Assembly: GCF_041321155.1 (NCBI RefSeq)
Contig: NZ_JBGGWB010000001.1
Location: 2,119,501 to 2,183,500 of the forward strand
DNA from: Sphingomonas sp. IW22
Lineage (GTDB): Bacteria > Pseudomonadota > Alphaproteobacteria > Sphingomonadales > Sphingomonadaceae
Reading direction: 5' to 3'
Length of the DNA stretch: 64,000 bases
Positions within the stretch are counted from its first letter, which is position 1, and each line of letters opens with the position of its first letter. Made by a program: the position numbers and the translations under genes. Positions 1-8,652 of this stretch are shown one piece after another. The notes under the pieces are model-generated. The model ran no database searches. It was not told the DNA's origin and saw only the letters and a list, made by a program, of their open reading frames with translations.

Positions 1-1
1 C

Positions 2-1567
2 TACGACATCTACAAGATGAACGTCGTGTCGATCCCCACCAACGTGCCGGTGCAGCGCGTGGATGAGGAGGACCAGTTCTACAAGACGTTGCAGGACAAG
101 TTCATCGCGATCGCGCAAGGCATCAAGGAAAAGGCCGAAAAGGGCCAGCCGGTGCTGGTCGGCACGGTTTCGATCGAGAAGTCGGAACTGCTGAGCGAAT
201 ATCTCGAAAAGGAAGGCGTGCCGCACAAGGTGCTGAACGCGCGCTATCACGAGATGGAAGCGCATATCGTGGCGCAGGCGGGCCGTCTGGGCGCGGTCAC
301 CATCGCCACCAACATGGCCGGTCGCGGTACCGACATCAAACTGGGCGGCAATCTGGAATTCCGCGTCGCCGACGAACTGGCCGGCGTGCCCGAAGGGCCG
401 GAGCGCGAAGCCGGCATTGCCCGTATCCGTGAGGAGATCGAGGCCGAGCGTCAGCAGGTGCTGGCCGCCGGTGGTCTGTTCGTGCTGGGCACCGAGCGGC
501 ACGAAAGCCGCCGTATCGACAACCAGCTGCGCGGCCGTTCGGGGCGTCAGGGCGATCCGGGCCTCAGCCGTTTCTACCTCAGCCTCGACGACGATCTGCT
601 GCGTATTTTCGGCCCGGACACGATGTTCGCCAAGATGATGCGCTCCAACATCGCGGATGGCGAGGCGATCGGCAGCAAGTGGCTGACCAAGGCGATCGAA
701 ACCGCGCAAAAGAAGGTCGAGGCGCGCAACTACGACATCCGCAAGCAGGTGGTCGAATATGACAACGTCATGAACGATCAGCGCAAGGTCATCTATGAAC
801 AGCGCGCCGACATCATGGATGCAGAAGCGGTGGGCGATGTCGTGGCCGATATGCGCGCGGAAACGGTCAACGCGCTGGTCGGCGAGGCCGTGCCGCCCAA
901 CAGCTATCCCGAACAATGGGATGTCGAGGGGCTGAAGGCACGCGTTGCCGAGATGCTGAACGTCGACGCGCCGGTCGATCAATGGATCGCCGAGCAGGAC
1001 GGGCTGGAAGCGGAGGATATCGAAACCCGCATCCGCGAGGCCGCCGATCAGCTGATCGCGGACAAGGCCAAGGATCTGGATCCCGAAACCTGGGTCGGGA
1101 TCGAAAAGTCGATCCTGCTTCAAAATCTGGATCACCACTGGAAAGAGCATCTGGCGATGCTCGACGCGCTGCGTCAGGTCATCCACCTGCGCGCCTATGC
1201 GCAGAAGACGCCGATCAACGAGTATAAGCAGGAAGCGTTCGGCCTGTTCGAACGGATGCTGGCTAGCATCCGCGACGACGTGACCCGCACCTTTGCCTAT
1301 GCCCAGTTCCAGATGCAGGCCCCGCCGCCGCTGCCCGAACTGCCCGATTTCCTGACGCACCATTTCGACCCGCTGACCGGCGAGGACGACAGCTATGATC
1401 AGGACGGGTCGGCCGGCGTGATCCCGCCGTTCCAGATTCCGCAACCCGGTGGTGAGGCGCTGGGCGACGATCCGGCCAGCTGGGAAGGGCGCGTCAGTCG
1501 CAATGCCACCTGCCCGTGCGGGTCGGGGCGCAAGTACAAGCATTGCCACGGCGCACTGGTCGCCTGA
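2..1567 (+). CDS. secA: Preprotein translocase ATPase SecA, C-terminal part
   Basis: Motor ATPase that drives Sec-dependent export through SecYEG. The reading frame is open to the left edge, so the gene starts before the window; about 521 C-terminal residues are present. Visible are the second helicase domain with the [15 protein letters not shown] motif and the [12 protein letters not shown] arginine-finger motif, then the helical scaffold and wing region. An acidic/proline-rich linker follows, and then the terminal zinc-binding tail with the pattern CxC-x8-CH ([13 protein letters not shown]), which binds SecB and phospholipid. The end is intact and a strong hairpin follows. The identification is essentially certain; only the truncation by the window edge limits it. 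Confidence 0.97.
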   Translation, partial: YDIYKMNVVSIPTNVPVQRVDEEDQFYKTLQDKFIAIAQGIKEKAEKGQPVLVGTVSIEKSELLSEYLEKEGVPHKVLNARYHEMEAHIVAQAGRLGAVTIATNMAGRGTDIKLGGNLEFRVADELAGVPEGPEREAGIARIREEIEAERQQVLAAGGLFVLGTERHESRRIDNQLRGRSGRQGDPGLSRFYLSLDDDLLRIFGPDTMFAKMMRSNIADGEAIGSKWLTKAIETAQKKVEARNYDIRKQVVEYDNVMNDQRKVIYEQRADIMDAEAVGDVVADMRAETVNALVGEAVPPNSYPEQWDVEGLKARVAEMLNVDAPVDQWIAEQDGLEAEDIETRIREAADQLIADKAKDLDPETWVGIEKSILLQNLDHHWKEHLAMLDALRQVIHLRAYAQKTPINEYKQEAFGLFERMLASIRDDVTRTFAYAQFQMQAPPPLPELPDFLTHHFDPLTGEDDSYDQDGSAGVIPPFQIPQPGGEALGDDPASWEGRVSRNATCPCGSGRKYKHCHGALVA

Positions 1568-1592
1568 TCCGGCGCGATGCTCTTTCCTTCGT

Positions 1593-1621
1593 CGTTGCGG
1601 CGGGTTAACACCGTCGCAACG
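1593..1621 (+). terminator. Hairpin between secA and the sigma factor gene
   Basis: Two 11-base arms (CGTTGCGGCGG and CCGTCGCAACG) pair with one G-T wobble around the loop GTTAACA. There is no T-run, so it could be a factor-independent terminator of the weak GC-rich type or a regulatory stem ahead of the sigma gene, whose start codon is 15 bases further on. Confidence 0.45.
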
Positions 1622-1635
1622 GCGCGGGAGATGGC

Positions 1636-2193
1636 ATGACGGGGGCAGATGCGGCACGCGGGCGGTTGAGCGACGATCTGGCGCTGGTCGGCGGTGGCGA
1701 CCGCGCGGCGCTTGCCCGCGTTTATGATCGAACGTCGGCCAAGCTGTTCGGCGTCGTGCTGCGGGTGCTGCACGACCGTGAGGCGGCAGAGGACGTGCTT
1801 CAGGAAGTCTATCTGAAGATCTGGAAGCGCGCGGCCAGTTTCGACCGCGACCGTGCCAGCCCGATCACCTGGATGGCGACCATTGCGCGCAACAGCGCCA
1901 TCGACATGCGCCGGTCGCGCGAACGGCGGCAGGAAGAGCCGGACAGCTTGATCCAGATGACCGCCGACGACGTAGCTGCCGATGAAATGATACGCGATCA
2001 CGACGAACGGATGCAGCTTGCGACGTGCATGGGTGAACTGGAAGAGCATCAACGCCAGTTCATCCGTTCGGCATTTTTCGACGGCTTCACCTATGCCGAA
2101 CTGGCTGAGCGGGCGACGGTGCCGCTGGGCACGATGAAAAGCTGGATCCGGCGCGGGCTGGAACGGTTGCGGCGGTGCCTCGATGGCGAGTGA
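1636..2193 (+). CDS. ECF-family RNA polymerase sigma factor
   Basis: 185 aa. Region sigma-2 is seen at about residues 25-90, with AEDVLQEVYLKIWKRA followed by the ITWMATIARNSAIDMRR segment. Region sigma-4 lies at about 130-182 (FFDGFTYAELAERATVPLGT, then a WIRRGLERLRR recognition helix). Length and layout fit extracytoplasmic-function sigma factors of the RpoE/SigK type. The next gene overlaps by 11 bases and encodes a membrane anti-sigma factor, so the pair is probably a stress-response switch that is released when the anti-sigma factor is inactivated. The target regulon is not visible; the nearby ferritin-like genes are candidates by position only. Confidence 0.9.
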   Translation: MTGADAARGRLSDDLALVGGGDRAALARVYDRTSAKLFGVVLRVLHDREAAEDVLQEVYLKIWKRAASFDRDRASPITWMATIARNSAIDMRRSRERRQEEPDSLIQMTADDVAADEMIRDHDERMQLATCMGELEEHQRQFIRSAFFDGFTYAELAERATVPLGTMKSWIRRGLERLRRCLDGE

Positions 2194-2923
2194 ACCCCCC
2201 GTGGCCGAGGGCCCCGACCTGCTGGCCGCCGAACTGGTGCTGGGCCTGCTGCCCGCCGACGAACGCGCGCAGGCAGAGGCGTTGCGTGAGCGTGACCCCG
2301 CGTTCGACGCGGCGGTGATTGCGTGGGAGGGGCGGCTGGCCCCGCTTTACGACGAGATCGCCGAAGTCGCGCCCGATCCCGCGTTGTGGTCGCGGATCGA
2401 GGCGCGTCTGCCGGCGGTCGCGGCCAATGACGACGTGCCAGCCAGCGCGTTGCCGTGGAAGGTGGCGACGGGCCTGTTCGGGACGGTCGCCGCTGCATTG
2501 GCGCTGGTGCTGATCACCCGGCCCGAACCGCAACCGGCTCCGGAGCCGCGCATCGTCGAGGCACCGGCGCCTGAGGTCATCCAGGCCCCGGCCGAAACAT
2601 TGGTGGCGCAGCTGAACGACGGCGAAGGCGCGTCGATGCTGGCGATCCGGCTGGACGCAGGCGGCGAATTGCGGGTTCGCGCAACGGCGATCCCGGCGGG
2701 CGAGGGCGAGCCGGAATTGTGGGTCATCCCAGCGGGCGGCGCGCCGGTCTCACTGGGCCTGATCGCGCGCGAAGGGGAGAGCCGTGTGGCGCTGACCGGG
2801 CCGCGTGACGGGTTGCTGACCGACGGCGCGACGCTGGCGCTGACGCTGGAGCCGCGCGAGGGCGCACCGCATCAGGCGCCGAGCGGCGACATCCTGGGCA
2901 CGGCGCGCATCACGCGGCTGTAA
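2183..2923 (+). CDS. Anti-sigma factor, RskA-type, single membrane helix
   Basis: 246 aa. The N-terminal cytoplasmic part (LLAAELVLGLLPADERAQAE) matches the usual start of anti-sigma factors that bind ECF sigma region 4. One hydrophobic helix at about residues 93-115 is followed by a proline-rich linker. The periplasmic part resembles the RskA C-terminal domain (ELWVIPAGGAPVSLGLI and a DGATLALTLEP-like tail). The gene overlaps the sigma gene by 11 bases, which indicates translational coupling. Its expected role is to hold the upstream sigma factor inactive at the membrane until a signal arrives. It converges on the Crp-type gene with only 5 bases between their stop codons. Confidence 0.85.
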   Translation: MASEPPVAEGPDLLAAELVLGLLPADERAQAEALRERDPAFDAAVIAWEGRLAPLYDEIAEVAPDPALWSRIEARLPAVAANDDVPASALPWKVATGLFGTVAAALALVLITRPEPQPAPEPRIVEAPAPEVIQAPAETLVAQLNDGEGASMLAIRLDAGGELRVRATAIPAGEGEPELWVIPAGGAPVSLGLIAREGESRVALTGPRDGLLTDGATLALTLEPREGAPHQAPSGDILGTARITRL

Positions 2924-2928
2924 CGGCT

Positions 2929-3669
2929 TCAGTTGCGGCCCTTGCCGAAGCTGCCGATCAGCGTGCGGTGTACCTCTTCGGTCTGGCCATAGGCTGGTCC
3001 GGCGGCAAGCTCCAGCGCGGCGCGGTCGCGCACGAAAATCTTGCCGCGCGTGCATCGCACCACGCGCTCGCCCTCAAGCAAATGCAGACAGTCGGTCACG
3101 CTAGCGCGCCGCGCGTTCAGGAATGCGGCCAGACGCAAATGCGTGATGTCCAGCGTGTCGCCCTCCACACGGTCGTGCAACATGCACAGCCAGCGTGCTA
3201 GGCGGGCGTCGGGCCGCGACTGAAGCCGGGACGCGACGGTCGAGCGCAGCTGCGCCACCAGCGTTTCGCGATAGCGTAGCAGCGTCGCCGCGATGCGCGG
3301 TCGCCCGTCGCATATTGGAGCGACCCGTTCGGCGGGCACGGCCAATGCGGTGCCGCCGATCAGCACACCGACCGGATGGCGCGTCGGGGTCAGGCCGGTT
3401 AGCGGCTCCCAGCCGACCACGCCCTCTCGACCGACAATGCCGCATTCGACGAAGCGACCGCCAAGCGTCTCTCCAAAGGAGAGCACGGCGGTTTCGGGTA
3501 TCCACAACATCGGCACCCGGCCGCTGTCGCTGGCCCATTCGCCGCTGGTCAGGGTAAACCGCTCGGCATGGCCGAGCAGCGCCTCCACCTCGTCGCGCGG
3601 CAGCGCCGCGAGCAGCATGTTGGCGGTCTGAACCCTTCCATCGAAGGGCATGTCGTTTCTGCGAAGCAT
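2929..3669 (-). CDS. Crp/Fnr-family transcriptional regulator
   Basis: About 246 aa. The N-terminal half reads as a cyclic-nucleotide-binding-like beta barrel (ERFTLTSGEWASDSGRVPML and an IVGREGVVGWEPL segment). The C-terminal half has a Crp-type winged helix (RLARWLCMLHDR, then LRLAAFLNARRASVTDCLHL). No Fnr-type cysteine cluster is visible, so it is not an oxygen sensor of the iron-sulfur kind. Start 3669 has a GAGAG Shine-Dalgarno; an in-frame ATG at 3651 is the alternative. The frame stays open further upstream, but that part overlaps the leader of the divergent ferritin-like gene and is unlikely to be translated. It may regulate that gene; this is inference from divergence alone. Confidence 0.8.
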   Translation of the reverse strand: MLRRNDMPFDGRVQTANMLLAALPRDEVEALLGHAERFTLTSGEWASDSGRVPMLWIPETAVLSFGETLGGRFVECGIVGREGVVGWEPLTGLTPTRHPVGVLIGGTALAVPAERVAPICDGRPRIAATLLRYRETLVAQLRSTVASRLQSRPDARLARWLCMLHDRVEGDTLDITHLRLAAFLNARRASVTDCLHLLEGERVVRCTRGKIFVRDRAALELAAGPAYGQTEEVHRTLIGSFGKGRN

Positions 3670-3847
3670 AGGCTCTCGCGCGCAAGTTGATCCCAGTGAA
3701 GCTTCGCTGGCCATTCGCAAAAGGATGCGATGTGCCGGGCCGCGCGCCAATAATCTGTGCGTTGGCGTACCATCCGGATCGACCCCGCAACCAACCGACG
3801 AAGCGGCGAGTAGCTGCGACACCAATAATTCAGGATGGGAGGTCGGC

Positions 3848-4810
3848 ATGGAGGCGAGACTCGATATGGTCGAGGCGCTGGACGAACGCGCGCATCGTCG
3901 TGACGGACGGCGGGGCTTTTTCCGCGCAATGGGCGCTGCGGCGGTCGTGGCCGGCGGCGCAGTGGCAGTCACCCGGACCGCGCCTGTCATTGCCCAGACG
4001 GCGCCAAGCGATGGCGACATTCTGAACTTCGCCCTGAACCTCGAATATCTTGAGGCGCAATTCTATCTGTATGCCGCGACGGGCGAGGGCCTGCCTGCCA
4101 GCCTGACGGGTGGCAGCGGGACGGCGGGCGCGGTTTCGGGCGGGCGACAGGTCGCCTTTACCGATCCGGCGGTGGCGGCCTATGCCCGCGAAATCGCAGC
4201 CGATGAGCGCGCGCATGTCGAGTTTCTGCGGACGGCGTTGGGCACCACGTTCGTCGCACAGCCGGCCATCGACATCGGTGTCGGCCCCAACAGCGCCTTT
4301 TCGGCGGCGGCGCGTGCGGCGGGGCTGATTGGCGCTGGGGAGACGTTCGATCCCTATGCCAATGATGAAAGTTTCCTGCTGGCGGCCTTCATCTTCGAGG
4401 ATCTGGGTGTGACCGCCTATAAGGGCGCCGCGCCGCTGATCACGTCCAAGACCTTTCTGGAAGCAGCGGCGGGCATTCTGGCGGTTGAGGCCTATCACGC
4501 AGCCATCGTTCGCACGACGCTGTATGCCAAGGGGCTGGAAACGCCCGCGCTGATCGATGCGACAGAGGCGATTTCGGACGCGCGCGACAGCCTTGATGGG
4601 ACGGATGACCTGGATCAGGGCGTGCGCGCATCGGGCACCGGCGACGGCACCGTGTCGAACATCGCGCCGCTGGACGCCAACGGCATCGCGTTCAGCCGAT
4701 CGGCCGGTCAGACGCTGAACATCGCTTATCTCAACCGCATGTCGACCGACCGGGGTGGGTTCTTCCCCAACGGCGTCAACGGCAACATCCGCACCAGCGC
4801 GGCAAATTGA
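3848..4810 (+). CDS. Tat-exported ferritin-like domain protein
   Basis: 320 aa. The N-terminus has a twin-arginine signal ([10 protein letters not shown], then a hydrophobic stretch ending at about residue 45 in VIAQT), so it is probably exported folded. The body is a ferritin-like four-helix domain (Ferritin_2 / desiccation-related type) with helix motifs such as [19 protein letters not shown] and [17 protein letters not shown], which contain E/H residues suited to a di-metal site. The start at 3848 is chosen because the signal peptide begins there; earlier in-frame codons lack a Shine-Dalgarno. A close paralogue follows after 16 bases. Biochemical function is unknown for this family in alphaproteobacteria. 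Confidence 0.85.
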   Translation: MEARLDMVEALDERAHRRDGRRGFFRAMGAAAVVAGGAVAVTRTAPVIAQTAPSDGDILNFALNLEYLEAQFYLYAATGEGLPASLTGGSGTAGAVSGGRQVAFTDPAVAAYAREIAADERAHVEFLRTALGTTFVAQPAIDIGVGPNSAFSAAARAAGLIGAGETFDPYANDESFLLAAFIFEDLGVTAYKGAAPLITSKTFLEAAAGILAVEAYHAAIVRTTLYAKGLETPALIDATEAISDARDSLDGTDDLDQGVRASGTGDGTVSNIAPLDANGIAFSRSAGQTLNIAYLNRMSTDRGGFFPNGVNGNIRTSAAN

Positions 4811-4826
4811 GGAAGGGGAGGCTATC

Positions 4827-5849
4827 ATGCGTAATCAGGACCTGATCCTCGACATTCTGGCGCGCGGTGACGCCCGCCGGGAAACGCGCCGCGCGATGCT
4901 GAAGATGGCGGGCACCACGACCGTCGCGGTCGCGGGCGCCAGCCTGCTGGCAGCGTGCGACGGTGACGACGGCGGCGACATCACGGTTCGTCCGGTGCCG
5001 ACGCCCAGCCCGACGCCAACGCCGACGCCCACGCCCGGCGCGCCGACCGAGGCGGATGTGCTGAACTTCGCGCTTCAGCTCGAATATCTGGAAGCGCAAT
5101 TTTACCTGTTCGCCGCGACCGGCAGCGGGCTGGCGGCCGATCAGATGACGGGAACCGGCACTCAAGGAACCGTGACGGGCGGACGGCGCGTGAACTTCAC
5201 CGGCCCGCTGGTCGCCGCCTATGCCCGCGAGATTGCCGAGGATGAGCGGCAGCATGTGCTGTTCCTGCGCAACGCATTGGGCACGGCGCGGGTGGCGATG
5301 CCGTCGATCGACATCGGGACCACGGCAACCGGCGCCTTTTCAAGCGCCGCGCGGGCAGCCGGGCTGATCGGGGCCGGGGCGACGTTCGACCCCTATGCCA
5401 CCGATGAGAATTTCCTGCTGGCAGCGTTCATTTTCGAGGATGTCGGCGTCACCGCGTACAAGGGTGCGGTTTCGTTTATCAACAACAAGACCTTCCTCGA
5501 AGCGGCAGCCGGCATCCATGCGGCGGAGGCCTATCACGCCGGTCTGATCCGCACCGTCCTGTATCGAAAGGGGCTGGAGACCCCGGCGCTGATCGACGCC
5601 ACCGAGGCCATTTCCAATGCGCGCGATTCGCTGGACGGGTCGAGCGACCTGGACCAGGGTATCCGCCCGACCGGGAGCGGCGCGACGGCGGTGTCGAACA
5701 TCGTGCCGACCGATTCGAGCGGCATCGCCTATAGCCGGACGCCGGGTCAGGTGCTGAACATCGTCTACCTGAACGCACAGGCAACTTCGCAGGGCGGCTT
5801 CTTTCCTGCGGGTCTGAACGGAAACATCCGGACCAGCGCGGCCGCGTAA
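4827..5849 (+). CDS. Ferritin-like domain lipoprotein with Pro/Thr linker
   Basis: 340 aa, paralogue of the upstream gene. The N-terminus combines a twin-arginine-like motif ([10 protein letters not shown]) with a lipobox (SLLAAC), so it is probably a lipid-anchored protein. An acidic DGDDGGD patch and a [14 protein letters not shown] linker separate the anchor from the ferritin-like domain ([19 protein letters not shown] and [17 protein letters not shown]). The C-terminal [15 protein letters not shown] tail matches the first copy almost exactly, indicating tandem duplication. The Shine-Dalgarno GGAAGGGGAG lies just upstream. The pair forms an operon; the two copies differ mainly in how they are held outside the cytoplasmic membrane. 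Confidence 0.85.
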   Translation: MRNQDLILDILARGDARRETRRAMLKMAGTTTVAVAGASLLAACDGDDGGDITVRPVPTPSPTPTPTPTPGAPTEADVLNFALQLEYLEAQFYLFAATGSGLAADQMTGTGTQGTVTGGRRVNFTGPLVAAYAREIAEDERQHVLFLRNALGTARVAMPSIDIGTTATGAFSSAARAAGLIGAGATFDPYATDENFLLAAFIFEDVGVTAYKGAVSFINNKTFLEAAAGIHAAEAYHAGLIRTVLYRKGLETPALIDATEAISNARDSLDGSSDLDQGIRPTGSGATAVSNIVPTDSSGIAYSRTPGQVLNIVYLNAQATSQGGFFPAGLNGNIRTSAAA

Positions 5850-5902
5850 CTGGTCGCGTCGGCAGACATCGCGCCCGCCCCCTTTTGCGCGGTGTCACCC
5901 TG

Positions 5903-5931
5903 GGCCGCCCTTCGCATCACGCGGGGCGGCC
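5903..5931 (+). terminator. Probable terminator after the ferritin-like operon
   Basis: Perfect 8-bp stem GGCCGCCC / GGGCGGCC with a 13-base loop, followed by ATTGTATAT. It lies 53 bases after the stop of the second ferritin-like gene and before the thiol reductase gene. Confidence 0.5.
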
Positions 5932-5989
5932 ATTGTATATGCCTTGGGCCGGCATGGCGCACGGTTGTCCGCTGGGTTAGGAACGCGGC

Positions 5990-8032
5990 ATGGTCCGCTT
6001 GATCCTTTCGCTCATCCTGCTTGGCTTTGCTGGCCCGGTTTTCGCGCAGCTGGCCCCGCAACCCCGCCACATCACCATGTCGCTGGTCGCCGAAAGCGAC
6101 ACGCCCGCCGCTGGCGGCAAGGTGACGCTGGCGCTGGTTTCCCGGCCTGAGCCGGGGTGGCACGGATATTGGAAAAACCCGGGCGATGCGGGGATCGAGA
6201 CGACGCTGGACTGGACGTTGCCGGACGGGGTGCAGGCGGGGCCGCTGCAATATCCGGTGCCGCACCGGCTGCTGATCGGCGGCCTGATGAATTATGTTTA
6301 TGAAGGACCCTATGCCCAGTTCGTGCGGCTTACCGTGCCCGGCGGTCTGGCGCCGGGAACGCGTCTGCCGATATCGGTAAAGGCCGATTATCTGGTCTGC
6401 ACCGACGAGATCTGCGTGCCGGAAAGCGCCGAAATGTCGACGGTGCTTATGGTCGGTGACGGCAGCATCACGGCGGCGCGGCGCGCGCAGTTCGACGAAT
6501 GGCGCCGCGCGATGCCGCGTCCGTTGGGCAGCACGGCGAGCTTTGCGGCAGCGGGTGAGCGGATGCGGATCGGGGTGCCGTGGCCCGCCGATCAGGGGAT
6601 CGAGGGCGCCTATTTCTATCCGCTGACCGACGGCGCCATTGCCTATTCCGCCGAACAGTCGGTTGCGCGCGCGGGCGACCGGCTGGTGATCGAGGCGCAG
6701 ACAGGCGGCACGGTGCCGGGCGAGGTGGAGGGCGTGCTGGCCTTTGCCGATGGGCGCGGCTTTTCGGTGCGGGCGGTGCCGGGCGCGGTTCCGGCGGCAA
6801 GCGGTGGCGATGCGTCGTTCGACTGGGCGACGGCGCTGGTGGCGTTCGCGGGCGCGGTGCTGGGCGGATTGCTGTTGAACGTGATGCCGTGCGTGTTTCC
6901 GATCCTGAGCCTGAAGGCGCTGAGCCTGGCGCGGGCCGGGGGCGAGGCGAAGGGCGCGCGGGGAGAGGCGTTGGCCTATACCGCGGGGGTTGTGCTGGTC
7001 TGCGTTTTGCTGGGCGCGGTGCTGCTGGCGCTGAGGGCGGGCGGGGCGACTGTTGGCTGGGCGTTTCAGTTGCAGGACCCGCGCGTCATCCTGGTGCTGC
7101 TGTTGCTGGTGACGGGCATCGCGCTCAATCTGGCGGGGCTGTTCGAATTGTCGGCGCCGGGCGCGGTCAACCGGATGGCGGCTGAGGGCAAGGGCGGCGC
7201 ATTTCTGACCGGTGCGCTGGCGGCGTTCGTCGCGACGCCGTGCACCGGACCGTTCATGGGCGCGGCGCTGGGCGCGGCGCTGGTGCTGCCAGCGGCGGCG
7301 GCGATGCTGGTGTTTGTCGGATTGGGGCTGGGGCTGGCCTTGCCCTTCCTGCTGATCGGGTTCGTGCCCGCAATCCGGCAGCGGTTGCCGAAGCCGGGGC
7401 CGTGGATGGCGACGCTGCGCCATATCCTGTCGGTGCCGATGTTCCTGACCGCGCTGGCGCTGGCTTGGGTGTTGGGGCGGCAGGCGGGTGTTGACGGCAT
7501 GACTCTGGGGCTGGGCGCGGCGTTGATCTTCGCGCTGGCGCTGTGGTGGACGGGTCGGCGGCAGGGCCGGGGCCGGGCGGGCGCGTTCGTGCCGGGCCTG
7601 CTGGGCGCGGTGCTGGCGCTGGGGTCGCTGGCGCTGGTCGGTCGCGGCGATGCTGCTGCGCCGTCACAAAGCGGGGCGGTGCTGGGCGCGCAGCCGTTCA
7701 GCGAGGCGACGCTGGCGCGCTTGCGACAGGAAAACCGCCCGGTCCTCGCCTATTTCACCGCCGACTGGTGCGTGACGTGCAAGGTCAATGAAAAGGCAGT
7801 GCTCGACACGCAGGCCGTGTCCGATGCGTTCGAAAAGGGTGGCGTGCAGGTGCTGGTCGGCGACTGGACCGATGGCGACCCGGCACTGGGCCGGTTCATC
7901 GAACAACATAATCGCGCGGGTGTGCCGCTGTATTTGTGGTATGCTCCGGGTGCGGCGGCGCCGCGCGTGTTGCCGCAGATACTGACCCCTTCGATGCTGA
8001 CCGAATTGCCGGTGAGCCAGACCGGCGCTTGA
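5990..8032 (+). CDS. DsbD/ScsB-family protein-disulfide reductase
   Basis: 680 aa. A signal peptide (residues 1-20) is followed by a periplasmic DsbD-N/ScsB-type domain containing CTDEICVPES. An 8-TM transporter core has the paired cysteine motifs NVMPCVFP (about 297-304) and ATPCTGPFMG. A C-terminal thioredoxin domain has WCVTC at about 592-596. The family moves reducing equivalents from cytoplasmic thioredoxin across the membrane to periplasmic partners, with electrons passing between the three cysteine pairs. The long N-terminal domain is closer to ScsB (suppressor of copper sensitivity) than to classic DsbD. The next gene, a periplasmic redoxin, is a plausible partner. Confidence 0.9.
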   Translation: MVRLILSLILLGFAGPVFAQLAPQPRHITMSLVAESDTPAAGGKVTLALVSRPEPGWHGYWKNPGDAGIETTLDWTLPDGVQAGPLQYPVPHRLLIGGLMNYVYEGPYAQFVRLTVPGGLAPGTRLPISVKADYLVCTDEICVPESAEMSTVLMVGDGSITAARRAQFDEWRRAMPRPLGSTASFAAAGERMRIGVPWPADQGIEGAYFYPLTDGAIAYSAEQSVARAGDRLVIEAQTGGTVPGEVEGVLAFADGRGFSVRAVPGAVPAASGGDASFDWATALVAFAGAVLGGLLLNVMPCVFPILSLKALSLARAGGEAKGARGEALAYTAGVVLVCVLLGAVLLALRAGGATVGWAFQLQDPRVILVLLLLVTGIALNLAGLFELSAPGAVNRMAAEGKGGAFLTGALAAFVATPCTGPFMGAALGAALVLPAAAAMLVFVGLGLGLALPFLLIGFVPAIRQRLPKPGPWMATLRHILSVPMFLTALALAWVLGRQAGVDGMTLGLGAALIFALALWWTGRRQGRGRAGAFVPGLLGAVLALGSLALVGRGDAAAPSQSGAVLGAQPFSEATLARLRQENRPVLAYFTADWCVTCKVNEKAVLDTQAVSDAFEKGGVQVLVGDWTDGDPALGRFIEQHNRAGVPLYLWYAPGAAAPRVLPQILTPSMLTELPVSQTGA

Positions 8033-8046
8033 ATGGGAGAGCGACG

Positions 8047-8652
8047 ATGAAGGCGATGATCCTGGGACTGGCGGTCGCGGCGCTGGCGCTGCCCGCCGCC
8101 GCGCAGCAGACGACCGGCGCCCCGGCAGGCGATTTCCGCCTGACCGACATGAACGGCCGCAATGTCCAGCTGTCCGACTATCGCGGCAAGACGGTGGTGC
8201 TGGAATGGCACAACCCCGGCTGCCCGTTCGTGCAAAAGCATTACAACAGCGGCAATATGCAGCGCACCCAAGCGGCGGCGGTGCGCGACGGCGCGGTGTG
8301 GCTAACGATCAATTCCGGCGCACCGGGCAAGCAGGGGCATATGTCCCCGGCTGAGGCGAAGGCGCAATTCGCCAGGGATGCGTCAAAGGCGACCGATTAC
8401 CTGCTCGACCCGCGTGGCGTCGTCGGCAAGGGTTATGGCGCAAAGACCACGCCGCACCTGTTCATCGTCGATGCCAAGGGCGCGCTGGTTTATCAGGGCG
8501 GGATCGACGACAAGCCGACCGCCAGCGTCGCCGACATTGCCGGTGCGCGCAATCATGTGACGGCAGCGCTGGCGGAGATGAAGGCGGGCAAGCCGGTGTC
8601 GGTGGCCGAAAGCCGCCCCTATGGCTGCTCCGTCAAATATCCGGAGAGCTAA
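8047..8652 (+). CDS. Exported redoxin / peroxiredoxin-like thioredoxin-fold protein
   Basis: 201 aa. Signal peptide at residues 1-20 (ending PAAAQQ), then an AhpC/TSA-like thioredoxin fold. The active-site region reads NPGCPFVQKHY at about 54-64: a single cysteine where thioredoxins have CxxC. A second cysteine occurs only near the C-terminus (RPYGCSVKY). This suggests a one-Cys or atypical two-Cys peroxidase rather than a disulfide oxidoreductase. It lies 14 bases after the ScsB-like gene, so its reduction by that protein is plausible. Its stop codon overlaps that of convergent cysS. Confidence 0.8.
   Translation: MKAMILGLAVAALALPAAAQQTTGAPAGDFRLTDMNGRNVQLSDYRGKTVVLEWHNPGCPFVQKHYNSGNMQRTQAAAVRDGAVWLTINSGAPGKQGHMSPAEAKAQFARDASKATDYLLDPRGVVGKGYGAKTTPHLFIVDAKGALVYQGGIDDKPTASVADIAGARNHVTAALAEMKAGKPVSVAESRPYGCSVKYPES

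Noticed and set aside
4985..5040. Short repeats of CCGACGCC-like units
   Set aside because: They encode the Pro/Thr linker of the lipoprotein and are not a CRISPR or regulatory repeat.
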